This document shows positions 52,198 to 59,604 of a DNA stretch of 64,000 nt, one piece after another; position 1 is the stretch's first letter; the number at the start of each line of letters is the position of its first letter. The stretch covers positions 1 through 64,000 of the forward strand of contig JASFMY010000014.1 of the NCBI GenBank assembly GCA_050117315.1. The letters are read 5' to 3'. A model generated the notes under the pieces. It did no database searches and was not told the origin of the DNA. It was given only the letters and a program-made list of their open reading frames with translations. The position numbers and the translations under genes are program-made. The stretch is from JANQIV01 sp050117315. GTDB taxonomy: Bacteria; Bacteroidota; Ignavibacteria; Ignavibacteriales; Melioribacteraceae.

Positions 52198-52730
52198 TTA
52201 ATAAAAAATATTATAGCGAAGTTTAGCAGCTTGTTGAGGATAAAGCAACCAATTAGTGCGACAAATAAAACAACAACCTGATTTAGTAGAATACTGCCAA
52301 GCATTTACAATATCGTAAATGCCCTGCAGGTATTTTCTTTTCCCGGTGACAATGTATATTCAACCAGAACAGAGACAATTCCGCCGGATGAAAAATCTTT
52401 TGCAAAATTTACGAGCAGCACCGGGCTGTCGGAACTCCATCCACTGCCGTGAATCAACAAAACACATGGCTTCAAACCGGGTAAGTTTTCTTTTGAAGTA
52501 TAAATATCTAAACAAAGCTCCCTTATACCGTTGGAAGAATAAACAATGTCTTTGAACAATTCGTAGTTATTGTACGTATCGCTTTCTACGAATTCAGCAT
52601 AAGGGTAGTTTTTAATAATTTTATTGTAGGCACATGTTAAGCTATATGAGGTATCTTTTGGGAACCCTTTGGCATAATCAAATTGCAATTGTAGAGCATT
52701 CAATATCGACGGTAGTATAAACTTGAGCAA
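52198..52730 (-). pseudogene. Broken alpha/beta-hydrolase (esterase) gene
   Basis: The open part at 52305-52730 encodes the front of an esterase (CLDIYTSKENLPGLKPCVLL, IHGSGWSSD oxyanion loop, VLVEYTLSPGKEN) and then stops. Two small frame changes near 52320-52330 restore the family's continuation PAG-IYDIVNAWQYSTKSG, which runs on to about 52198 before degenerating. The catalytic Ser, Asp and His regions are missing. The gene is truncated and frameshifted. The recorded start is a TTG. Confidence 0.6.
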
Positions 52731-52756
52731 TTTGCATAATTACCTGTCAATGGTTA

Positions 52757-53737
52757 TTAAGTTTTATTTAAGATCTGATCTATTAGCCAATTAGTCCTAG
52801 CTGCTGTAACGCCTGTACTTGGACATTTCCCGTTTCCTGTTAATTCATCAACAACAGTTTGAATTAAAGGCTGCTGCACATGATCGGGAAACGGTTCAGT
52901 AATTTCAAACTTTTGCAAAGGAGTTATAACTCTAATAGGGTTTTGTTCAAATGTAGAAAAAGTAATTGAACCTTTACTTCCTATTACTTCAACTTGATCT
53001 TTTTCCAAATTTTTATTTACACAGAACGACCATATCCCTGACCCTTCAATTCCATTTTCAAATTCAAACAAAGCAGAAACATAATCTTCAACTTTGTATA
53101 AGCCGCCAAGGTTTTTTGTTCTGTTTGCAATTTTTTTTATCTGCCCAAAAACATAATTTAAAAAATCAAATTGGTGAGACGCTAAGTCAACAAAATAACC
53201 GCCCCCGGCAATTTCTTTTTTTAGCCGCCAGGGCAAGTTTTCTTTTTGGTAATCTTCTTCTCCTGGGGGTATGAATAAATTGATATTTACAAATTGAATA
53301 TCGCCGATGGTACCTTCTTCAATTAACTTTTTAACTCTAACAAATAAGGACAGACATCTTCTATAATATGCAACAAACAATTTCACATTATTTCTTTTAC
53401 AAGCATTAATCATGTTCATACATTGCTTATGCGAGACCGCCATAGGCTTTTCTACATAAACGGGTTTACCGGCTTCTGCAATCTTAATTGTATATTCTGC
53501 ATGTGATCCCGGCGGAGTAGCAATGTACACAGCATTAACATCCGGGTCATTTATTAAGTCGTCGGCATTGGAATACCACTTCGGCACTTTATGCCTTTCA
53601 GCATAATCTTTTGCTTTCTGAGAATTTCTTCTCATTACGGCTATGAGTTCCGAGTTTTCTACTTTATTAAAAGCCGGACCGCTTTTTACCTCCGTTACAT
53701 CACCACAACCAATTATGCCCCATTTAACTTTTTGCAT
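52757..53737 (-). CDS. Gfo/Idh/MocA-family NAD(P)-dependent oxidoreductase
   Basis: A 326-residue sugar-type dehydrogenase. The Rossmann motif WGIIGCGDVTEVKSGPAF is at the N-terminus; EKPMAVS near residue 95 has the conserved Lys, and a C-terminal alpha/beta domain includes GGYFVDLASHQFDFLNYVFG with the catalytic-site Asp/His. It acts on a polyol or sugar derivative that cannot be named. It lies downstream of the uronate operon on the same strand, but a terminator-like hairpin and repeats separate them. Confidence 0.82.
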   Translation of the reverse strand: MQKVKWGIIGCGDVTEVKSGPAFNKVENSELIAVMRRNSQKAKDYAERHKVPKWYSNADDLINDPDVNAVYIATPPGSHAEYTIKIAEAGKPVYVEKPMAVSHKQCMNMINACKRNNVKLFVAYYRRCLSLFVRVKKLIEEGTIGDIQFVNINLFIPPGEEDYQKENLPWRLKKEIAGGGYFVDLASHQFDFLNYVFGQIKKIANRTKNLGGLYKVEDYVSALFEFENGIEGSGIWSFCVNKNLEKDQVEVIGSKGSITFSTFEQNPIRVITPLQKFEITEPFPDHVQQPLIQTVVDELTGNGKCPSTGVTAARTNWLIDQILNKT

Positions 53738-53826
53738 TTTTAAATCTTGTGAATATTATTTTTTAAAAACATTTTTTGTAAGGCTTTAAATTAAGCATCA
53801 CATATTACCTGAACCTATGGAAAATA

Positions 53827-53877
53827 AAAAAGTGATTTTGAATTAAATGTAAGAAACATTTTTCAAAATCACTTTTT
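53827..53877 (-). terminator. Strong hairpin terminator candidate
   Basis: AAAAAGTGATTTTGA (53827-53841) pairs perfectly with 53863-53877, and an inner AAATGT/ACATTT extends the stem. The arms end in A/T runs on both sides, so it can act in either direction. It is the best candidate for the end of the uronate operon transcript before the Gfo/Idh/MocA gene. Confidence 0.6.
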
Positions 53878-53900
53878 ATATGTAGTTAAGTTATAATTAG

Positions 53901-54032
53901 AGTTTCTGCAAAATTAGATATCTAAACGTTTTTCGAGCGTTTTTTGCGAGAAATCTTATTCCCCTGAGAAAAGAAAGATTTCTTACCAAAAAAACGGGTT
54001 CGAAATGACGATTTTTTTATTTTGCAGAAACT
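53901..54032. mobile_element. MITE-like repeat with 14-bp terminal inverted repeats, copy 2
   Basis: AGTTTCTGCAAAAT (53901-53914) and its exact complement (54019-54032) bound a 132-base element. Inside are AGAAATCTT and AAGATTTCT as an inverted pair and a TCGAAATGAC stretch. The left end (53900-53930) matches 203-233 in inverted orientation at 29 of 31 bases. It has no coding capacity. The two copies define a dispersed non-autonomous repeat family. Confidence 0.6.
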
Positions 54033-54101
54033 TTAATGTTCATGCCGTCATTTTTAGAACGTATGAACAAATTTTTCAAAGAAACAATTTTTAAGTGATA
54101 T

Positions 54102-54317
54102 GGAACATTTGTTCTAAGGCTCCCCGGTACGTCTGTCTACCTTGGGAGATTTGTTCCAATGCTCACCACTACGGTTTTCTTCATTGGAAGATTTGTTCCA
54201 ACGCTCACCACTACGGTTTCTTGGTTGGAAGATTTGTTCCAAGGTTCCCCCGTGTGTCTTGCTTGGAAGATTTGTTCCACCCTTCACCGGTGTATTTTGT
54301 CCGGAACATATGTTTAC
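54102..54317. repeat. Six-copy tandem array with 38-42 bp period
   Basis: A 15-base core close to GGAAGATTTGTTCCA starts at 54102, 54144, 54186, 54227, 54265 and 54303. Spacings are 42, 42, 41, 38 and 38. Each core is a small dyad (TTGGAA...TTCCAA). The sequences between cores are related to each other (CTCACCACTACGGTTT in two), so the whole unit is repeated. The outer copies are more diverged. It lies just after the kduD stop. The array fills 216 bases of a 646-base gene-free gap. Confidence 0.75.
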
Positions 54318-54383
54318 GTGTGATTATAAATAAGAATTTCAAATAAGTTTTCTAAACCCCTTTTTGGTTATTACCTTAAACAC

Positions 54384-55145
54384 TTACCTGCCCATCCAGC
54401 CGCCGTCAACTGTAACAATACTGCCATTGAGGTAACTGGAAGCGTCCGAACTTAGGAATACAACAGTACCCATAAGGTCTTCGGGGGTTCCCCATCTTCC
54501 GGCAGGTATTCTATCAAGAATAGCTTTATTGCGAACAGCATCTTCCCTTAAAGCTTTTGTGTTGTCGGTTGCAATATAACCGGGAGCAATACCGTTTATC
54601 GTAACGCCTTTACCAGCCCATTCGTTTGCAAAAGCCATAACCAACTGCTTAACTCCGCCTTTTGAAGCGGCATATCCCGGCACGGTAATTCCGCCCTGGA
54701 AAGAGAGCAAAGAAGCAATAAATACAATCTTGCCGTATCCTCTTTCAACCATCTTTTTACCGAATTCGCGGGTAAGCACAAACTGCGAAGAGAGGTTGAC
54801 TTCAATTACTTTGTCCCAGTATTCATCAGGATGTTCTGCTATAGGTTTACGCAAAATTGTTCCTGCATTGTTAACAAGTATATCAACCTGCGGAAAATCT
54901 TTATCGACATCTTCAACAAATTTGTAAAGAGAATCCCTGTCCGAGAAATCCGAGCAATATGATTTGAATTTCCTGCCGTTGCTTTCAACAATTTCTTTAG
55001 TTTCTTCAAAGTCAGATTCATATGAAACGCCTATAATATCTGCACCGGCTTCTGCCAAAGCCTTTGCATAATATTTGCCGATTCCTTTATTTGATCCAGT
55101 TACAATTGCAGTTTTACCGTCGAGTTTAAACTTATCAAGTATCAT
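54384..55145 (-). CDS. kduD: SDR oxidoreductase, 2-dehydro-3-deoxy-D-gluconate 5-dehydrogenase type
   Basis: About 253 residues. The SDR motif TGSNKGIG lies near the N-terminus, then NNAG, catalytic YAASKGG and PGYIATDNTKALRED, a KduD/gluconate-5-dehydrogenase signature. It would reduce 2,5-diketo-3-deoxygluconate (DKII) to KDG in uronate breakdown. AGAGG six bases upstream supports the ATG at 55145 over one at 55160. It is the last gene of the operon, directly after kduI. Confidence 0.88.
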   Translation of the reverse strand: MILDKFKLDGKTAIVTGSNKGIGKYYAKALAEAGADIIGVSYESDFEETKEIVESNGRKFKSYCSDFSDRDSLYKFVEDVDKDFPQVDILVNNAGTILRKPIAEHPDEYWDKVIEVNLSSQFVLTREFGKKMVERGYGKIVFIASLLSFQGGITVPGYAASKGGVKQLVMAFANEWAGKGVTINGIAPGYIATDNTKALREDAVRNKAILDRIPAGRWGTPEDLMGTVVFLSSDASSYLNGSIVTVDGGWMGR

Positions 55146-55166
55146 GTTATTCCTCTTCATTAAAAT

Positions 55167-55997
55167 TTAATTTAAGTCTTTCATATCCACCCAGTCCATA
55201 TCGTCGAACTCCTGGTTCTCTCCGCCCATCGCCCAGATAAACGAATAATTTGATGTACCTGAACCGGAGTGAATTGAATAACTCGGCGACAATACGGCCT
55301 GCTCGTTTCTAATAATTATATGTTTTGTTTCCGTTGGTTTACCGATTAAGTGAAGAACAACCGCATCTTCAGGGAGATTAAAATACATATAAATTTCGGA
55401 ACGTCTCTGATGGGTATGAACCGGCATTGTATTCCATACGGAACCTTCATTGAGTTCTGTTAATCCCATTACAAGCTGGCATGATTTTATTCCGTCGGGA
55501 AAGATATATTTATAAATTGTTCTTTCGTTTGAAGTAGCAAGACTGCCCAGATGAACCGGAGTTGCATCCTCAAAACTTGCGTGCTTCGTCGGAAATTCCG
55601 CATGTGCCGGATAGCTTACAAAGTAATATTTTGAAGGATTAGCAGAGTTCAAACTTTTGAAAACTATTTTCTTCGATCCTCTTCCAACATAAAGAGCATC
55701 TTTATGTTTCATCGAATAGGTTTTGTCGTCTACTACAACTTCACCTTCGCCGCCGATATTGATTATCCCAAGTTCTCTCCGTTCGCAGAAATAGTCTGCC
55801 GCCATTTCTTTCTTTGATGCTTTTAATTCAAGCTCTCCGTCAACAGGCACTGCAGAGCCGGTAATAGATCTGTCAATATCGCTGTAAACAAGTGTAATAT
55901 TATCTTTTTCAAACAACTCTATTAAAAAGGATTTTTTTAGATCCTCTGTAACCATTCCCCTGAATCCTTTTTCATCGGGTGAATATCTTACATCCAT
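55167..55997 (-). CDS. kduI: 5-dehydro-4-deoxy-D-glucuronate isomerase
   Basis: A 276-residue zinc cupin of usual KduI length that converts DKI to DKII. The N-terminus VRYSPDEKGFRGM and the metal motif MPVHTHQRRSEIYMYF (HxHxxxxxE) are conserved, and SIHSGSGTSNYSFIWAMGGEN ends the family's signature. Cytoplasmic. It sits between kdgF and kduD with gaps under 25 bases, which confirms the pathway assignment. Confidence 0.95.
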   Translation of the reverse strand: MDVRYSPDEKGFRGMVTEDLKKSFLIELFEKDNITLVYSDIDRSITGSAVPVDGELELKASKKEMAADYFCERRELGIINIGGEGEVVVDDKTYSMKHKDALYVGRGSKKIVFKSLNSANPSKYYFVSYPAHAEFPTKHASFEDATPVHLGSLATSNERTIYKYIFPDGIKSCQLVMGLTELNEGSVWNTMPVHTHQRRSEIYMYFNLPEDAVVLHLIGKPTETKHIIIRNEQAVLSPSYSIHSGSGTSNYSFIWAMGGENQEFDDMDWVDMKDLN

Positions 55998-56014
55998 TTT
56001 TTTCTCCTTTGTTC

Positions 56015-56356
56015 TTATTCTAAAAAATCATCTCTTTTAGGATTGAATACATCAATTAGCATTCCTTCTTCAATATTAACTACTCCGTGTTTTTTATTTG
56101 AAGGCACGAAGAAAGAATCGCCTGCTCTTAAAGTTTCTGTATTCCCGTCAATTGTAACTTCAAAAATTCCGCTTTCAACGTATGTAGTCTGGCTGTGCGG
56201 ATGACTGTGTTCGGCAGCAACAGTGCCGGTTTCGAAAAGTACTTTCACCATCATTAGATTATCATCATAGCCGGTAATTTTACGTTTTAATCCGCCGCCG
56301 AGATCTGTCCAGTCGTTTTCACAGTTTTTAAAGAATATTTCATTTTTAAAGGTCAT
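56015..56356 (-). CDS. kdgF: KdgF-like cupin (unsaturated uronate linearisation)
   Basis: A 113-residue single cupin with EHSHPHSQTTYVESG as first motif and FFVPSNKKHGVVN as second, which give the metal-binding His residues. KdgF speeds the opening of 4,5-unsaturated monouronates to DKI in pectin and alginate degraders. The function is inferred from family and position before kduI. The frame also has a GTG directly before the ATG; AAGGA fits either start. Confidence 0.8.
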   Translation of the reverse strand: MTFKNEIFFKNCENDWTDLGGGLKRKITGYDDNLMMVKVLFETGTVAAEHSHPHSQTTYVESGIFEVTIDGNTETLRAGDSFFVPSNKKHGVVNIEEGMLIDVFNPKRDDFLE

Positions 56357-56373
56357 CACGCTAGTCCTTAATC

Positions 56374-57009
56374 CTAAAATTGAATATTATCAACAATAGT
56401 TTTTGCATTTTCAGTAAGCACGCCATAGTTTTCTTCTTGTATTGCTTTTTTATCAAGTAAAGAACTACCAACACCTACAGCACACGCGCCGGATTTAATC
56501 CAATCTCCCGCATTGGTTAAAGATACTCCGCCGGTCGGCATAATCTTTAAATGAGGCAACGGAGCTTTTATTGCTTTAAAGTATTTCATACCGAGAACAT
56601 CAGCCGGAAAGACTTTGACTATATCTGCGCCCAATCCAACGGCATGCTGGATTTCGGTAGGTGAAAATGCGCCAGGCATTACGGGTAAATTTTTGCCCAG
56701 GGTATACTTGATTACTTCTTCATTTATCATTGGAGATACAATATAGTTTGCTCCGCTTTCTATTGATTTTGCGGCCATTTCTGCATTTAACACCGAACCG
56801 GCTCCTACTAATGCATCATTACCGAATTCTTTACATAAGTTTTCAATACAGTTATAAGGTTCCGGAGTTGTTAGAGTCAATTCAATAATTGTGACTCCGC
56901 CTTTCATTATTGCTTCTACTACATTGATAACTTTTGAAGCATCATTTAATCTTATTACGGCTACTACTTTTTTGTCGAGTACAGTATCTAGTGTTTCTTG
57001 TTTTGTCAT
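56374..57009 (-). CDS. kdgA: KDPG aldolase (2-dehydro-3-deoxyphosphogluconate aldolase)
   Basis: A 211-residue class I aldolase that splits KDPG to pyruvate and glyceraldehyde-3-phosphate, and may also act on 4-hydroxy-2-oxoglutarate. The N-terminal VVAVIRLNDASK, IIELTLTTPEPYNCI with the catalytic Glu, and ADIVKVFPADVLG with the Schiff-base Lys are the family signatures; LKIMPTGGVSLTNAGDWI binds phosphate. It closes the KDG pathway encoded here. Confidence 0.92.
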   Translation of the reverse strand: MTKQETLDTVLDKKVVAVIRLNDASKVINVVEAIMKGGVTIIELTLTTPEPYNCIENLCKEFGNDALVGAGSVLNAEMAAKSIESGANYIVSPMINEEVIKYTLGKNLPVMPGAFSPTEIQHAVGLGADIVKVFPADVLGMKYFKAIKAPLPHLKIMPTGGVSLTNAGDWIKSGACAVGVGSSLLDKKAIQEENYGVLTENAKTIVDNIQF

Positions 57010-57045
57010 TTTTTATCCCTAAAATTATTAATAGAACGCAGATTA

Positions 57046-57091
57046 TTATGATAATTATGATTTCCGCTGATTTAAATCATAATTATCATAA
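57046..57091. repeat. 18-bp perfect stem-loop inside the uronate operon
   Basis: Arms at 57046-57063 and 57074-57091 are perfectly complementary (TTATGATAATTATGATTT on the left) around a ten-base loop. AACGCAGAT just before (57036-57044) also occurs in the palindrome at 14346-14372. The gap between the aldolase and DUF4861 genes is 145 bases, unusually long for this operon, so the element may attenuate or stabilise the transcript. Confidence 0.55.
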
Positions 57092-57154
57092 AAAACTGCT
57101 CATGCCTGCAAGACAGCTTCTATTATCTATTATTGTTGAATTTTATTAGCACTT

Positions 57155-58285
57155 TCAATTTATTACTATCACAACAGGATTCAAAATACTTTTCTTAAAG
57201 TCTTTTAAGTATTTCCGCCATTCTTTATCAGATTTAATTTCATCAGCTTTGTCCCAGCAGGCACCTGCATAATAAATATTTTTTTCCGTCAAACTTTGAG
57301 AAATATACAAATGAGTACTGTCTTCAACTATTTGTAAATCCGACGGGTTAATTGATAATGCCCCAGTACCTATTCCACCGTTTTCTTTATTGTCTGTCAT
57401 ATCTCCCCAAAGAGAAATTACGGAATTCTTAAAACTGCTGCTTGATTTGGTTCTGTTTGTTTTCACGAGGCCAAATACAAAAGCTGCATCAGAAGGAGCG
57501 CTTTCATATACTGCTTCAATTTTATTTAATTGTGAACCTGCATCCATAGTAACAACTTTTTGTTCTGTTACTTTTTGTTCATTAACTTCAAATTCATAAT
57601 TCAATTGAAATGCTAATCTCAAAGGACCGTTAGCCAAAATTTTATAAGTTTTATAAACGCCGGATTGATATAGTTTGCCGTCAACCTTTAACGCGGAACC
57701 GCCGCAGCCCAAAGATTTACCCACGGAAAAGAAATCCGCTCCTTCACCGTTATCGTCGTGATATGAAGAAACTCCTTCTTCTTCAAGCCTGTACCATTTA
57801 TCAACAATTAAATAAGAAACGCTTTTAGACCAAACATCAATGCCGTTATCAACTTCTGCTGCAAGAGGCGGACCATACATTCTGAATGCGGCCTTATCAC
57901 TTTCCCATGCAATATCTTCCCTGCCTTCAACAAACTTTGCATAAACTTTAGATTCGAACTCAGGTTTTTCTCCGGCAGTTTTTACAGTATATTCTTTTTG
58001 TTCACCTTCCGAAAAGCTATCCTGGAATAAAAGCAAATCAAATTCGCCGTTAAAATCGGAATCATATAATTGGCTTATTAAAACAGAATTATCATTTCCT
58101 AAAACAGTAATTTTTTCAACGTCTTTAATTTTACTTTTCTCAAGTAACTGCTGCAAATCAACTTCAACAACCTGATCCGCTTTGTTTTGTTTACTATTAT
58201 TTGTTACAGTAACACTAATTGATTGAGCAAATAATGTTGATGTTATGAGTAATAAAACAAACGTAAAGTTAATTTTTGTTTTCAT
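57155..58285 (-). CDS. Secreted DUF4861 protein of uronate loci
   Basis: A 376-residue protein with a signal peptide (KINFTFVLLLITSTLFAQ). The beta-rich mature part (FRMYGPPLAAEVDNGIDVWS, VDKWYR, SYHDDNGEGADFFSVGKSLG) matches DUF4861, a family found in pectin and ulvan-type polysaccharide loci of Bacteroidota. A role in binding or cutting oligosaccharides outside the cytoplasm is inferred; no catalytic residues are established. It lies between uxuA and the aldolase gene. Confidence 0.75.
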   Translation of the reverse strand: MKTKINFTFVLLLITSTLFAQSISVTVTNNSKQNKADQVVEVDLQQLLEKSKIKDVEKITVLGNDNSVLISQLYDSDFNGEFDLLLFQDSFSEGEQKEYTVKTAGEKPEFESKVYAKFVEGREDIAWESDKAAFRMYGPPLAAEVDNGIDVWSKSVSYLIVDKWYRLEEEGVSSYHDDNGEGADFFSVGKSLGCGGSALKVDGKLYQSGVYKTYKILANGPLRLAFQLNYEFEVNEQKVTEQKVVTMDAGSQLNKIEAVYESAPSDAAFVFGLVKTNRTKSSSSFKNSVISLWGDMTDNKENGGIGTGALSINPSDLQIVEDSTHLYISQSLTEKNIYYAGACWDKADEIKSDKEWRKYLKDFKKSILNPVVIVIN

Positions 58286-58298
58286 TTTTTATTGTGAT

Positions 58299-59519
58299 TT
58301 AGTTATAGATTACACCGCTTTTTTCGATTCCAAGCTCTAGCCCTCTCAATTCTGCCATTCCCCTGAGCAAACCGATAGCAGAATAACCGGGGTTTGTTTT
58401 TTTGTTTAAGTCATCTAGTATTGTATGACCGTGATCCGCTCTCATCGGAATTTTATCATCGGTTCTGTGTAGAGCTTTTCTTCTTTTTTGTTCTTTCAGA
58501 ATTGCGGTAATAACGGCATACATATCGACATCGCCTTTTAAGTGGCCAGCTTCATGAAAGCTGCCGTACATGTCACGCTGGGTACTACGCAAATGAGCAA
58601 AGTTTAGTTTTGCACCAAGCCGTTCAACAATTCCAACGAGATCGTTATCAGGCAACACACCGAGCGAACCAGTGCAAAGCGTAAAACCGTTATAGACGGA
58701 ATCCACAACTGAGAGCAGTTCTTTTAAATCGGATTCTGTACTTACAATGCGAGGCAGTCCAAATAACGGTCGCGGCGGGTCGTCCGGATGTATAGCCATT
58801 TTAACGCCCGACTCTTCCGCAACAGGAATAATTTCACTTAAGAAATATTTTAGATTTTCCCTGAACTTTTCTTCAATTATGCCCTCATAATGACTGAGCT
58901 TTTCTTTGAACTTATCTAAAGAATATCCTTCCTGACCGCCGGGCAAACCGGCAATAATATTTTTCTGCAGAACGTATCGTTCCTCGTCACCCATTGATTC
59001 GTATCTTTCTTTAGCGAGAGAAAAAATTTCATCCGAGTAATCTTCTTCAGCTTTTTTTCTTTTTAGAATGAACCGATCGAACGTAACGAAGTCTATCATA
59101 TCAAAAGCAAGAGCTTTGGCACCGTCTTCAAGTTCCATTTCAAGATTGGTACGTGTCCAGTCTACAACAGGCATAAAGTTATAACAGACAGTTTTAACAC
59201 CTATCTTGCCTACATTCCTGATGCTTTGTTTATAATTCTCAATATATTTATCACGCGAAGGCAGGCCTATTTTTATATCTTCGTGAACGGGAATGCTTTC
59301 AATAACCGACCAGGTTAATCCCCTGAATTTTGGAGTCCCTTTATTAACTTCCCATTCTATAAGCCTTTTACGTTTTTCGAGTTCGTTTATACCCCAGACT
59401 TCACCTATAGGTATCTCATGCAAAGCAGTAACTATACCCGTAGCTCCTGCCTGTCTAATATCAGCTAATGTAACGGGATCATCGGGTCCGTACCATCGCC
59501 ATGTTTGTTCCATTGACAT
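58299..59519 (-). CDS. uxuA: Mannonate dehydratase
   Basis: A 406-residue TIM-barrel enzyme that dehydrates D-mannonate to KDG. QTWRWYGPDDPVTLADIRQ, GATGIVTALHEIP, MAIHPDDPPRPLFGLPRI with metal-binding His, and RADHGHTILDD are characteristic UxuA sequences. It feeds the glucuronate branch into the same KDG pool as KduI/KduD. It follows gnd by 85 bases and precedes the DUF4861 gene by 13. Confidence 0.95.
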   Translation of the reverse strand: MSMEQTWRWYGPDDPVTLADIRQAGATGIVTALHEIPIGEVWGINELEKRKRLIEWEVNKGTPKFRGLTWSVIESIPVHEDIKIGLPSRDKYIENYKQSIRNVGKIGVKTVCYNFMPVVDWTRTNLEMELEDGAKALAFDMIDFVTFDRFILKRKKAEEDYSDEIFSLAKERYESMGDEERYVLQKNIIAGLPGGQEGYSLDKFKEKLSHYEGIIEEKFRENLKYFLSEIIPVAEESGVKMAIHPDDPPRPLFGLPRIVSTESDLKELLSVVDSVYNGFTLCTGSLGVLPDNDLVGIVERLGAKLNFAHLRSTQRDMYGSFHEAGHLKGDVDMYAVITAILKEQKRRKALHRTDDKIPMRADHGHTILDDLNKKTNPGYSAIGLLRGMAELRGLELGIEKSGVIYN

Positions 59520-59551
59520 AATTTTAAATCTCCATTTCTAAAAATCTTAAT

Positions 59552-59598
59552 CTTACTCTTAGTCTTAATCTTAATCAAAAAGGCAGATTAAGAGTAAG
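59552..59598. repeat. Intergenic inverted and simple repeat
   Basis: CTTACTCTTA (59552-59561) and its complement TAAGAGTAAG (59589-59598) flank repeated TCTTAATC units. The sequence fills the gnd-uxuA gap. It resembles dispersed low-complexity repeats rather than a regulatory site. Confidence 0.4.
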
Positions 59599-59604
59599 AA
59601 TTAT

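Noticed and set aside
53738..54101. Remaining gap beyond the terminator and MITE as a possible gene
   Set aside because: Stops in every frame; only repeats and an AT-rich leader were seen.
54102..54317. CRISPR array
   Set aside because: Cores are only 15 bases and diverged, the spacers are related to each other, and no cas gene is in the window.
54095..54346. Open frame across the tandem array that would encode a repeated WKICSNAHHYGF peptide
   Set aside because: The open frame is a by-product of the DNA repeat; units of 41 and 38 bases would shift frame between copies, and no signal for translation is seen.
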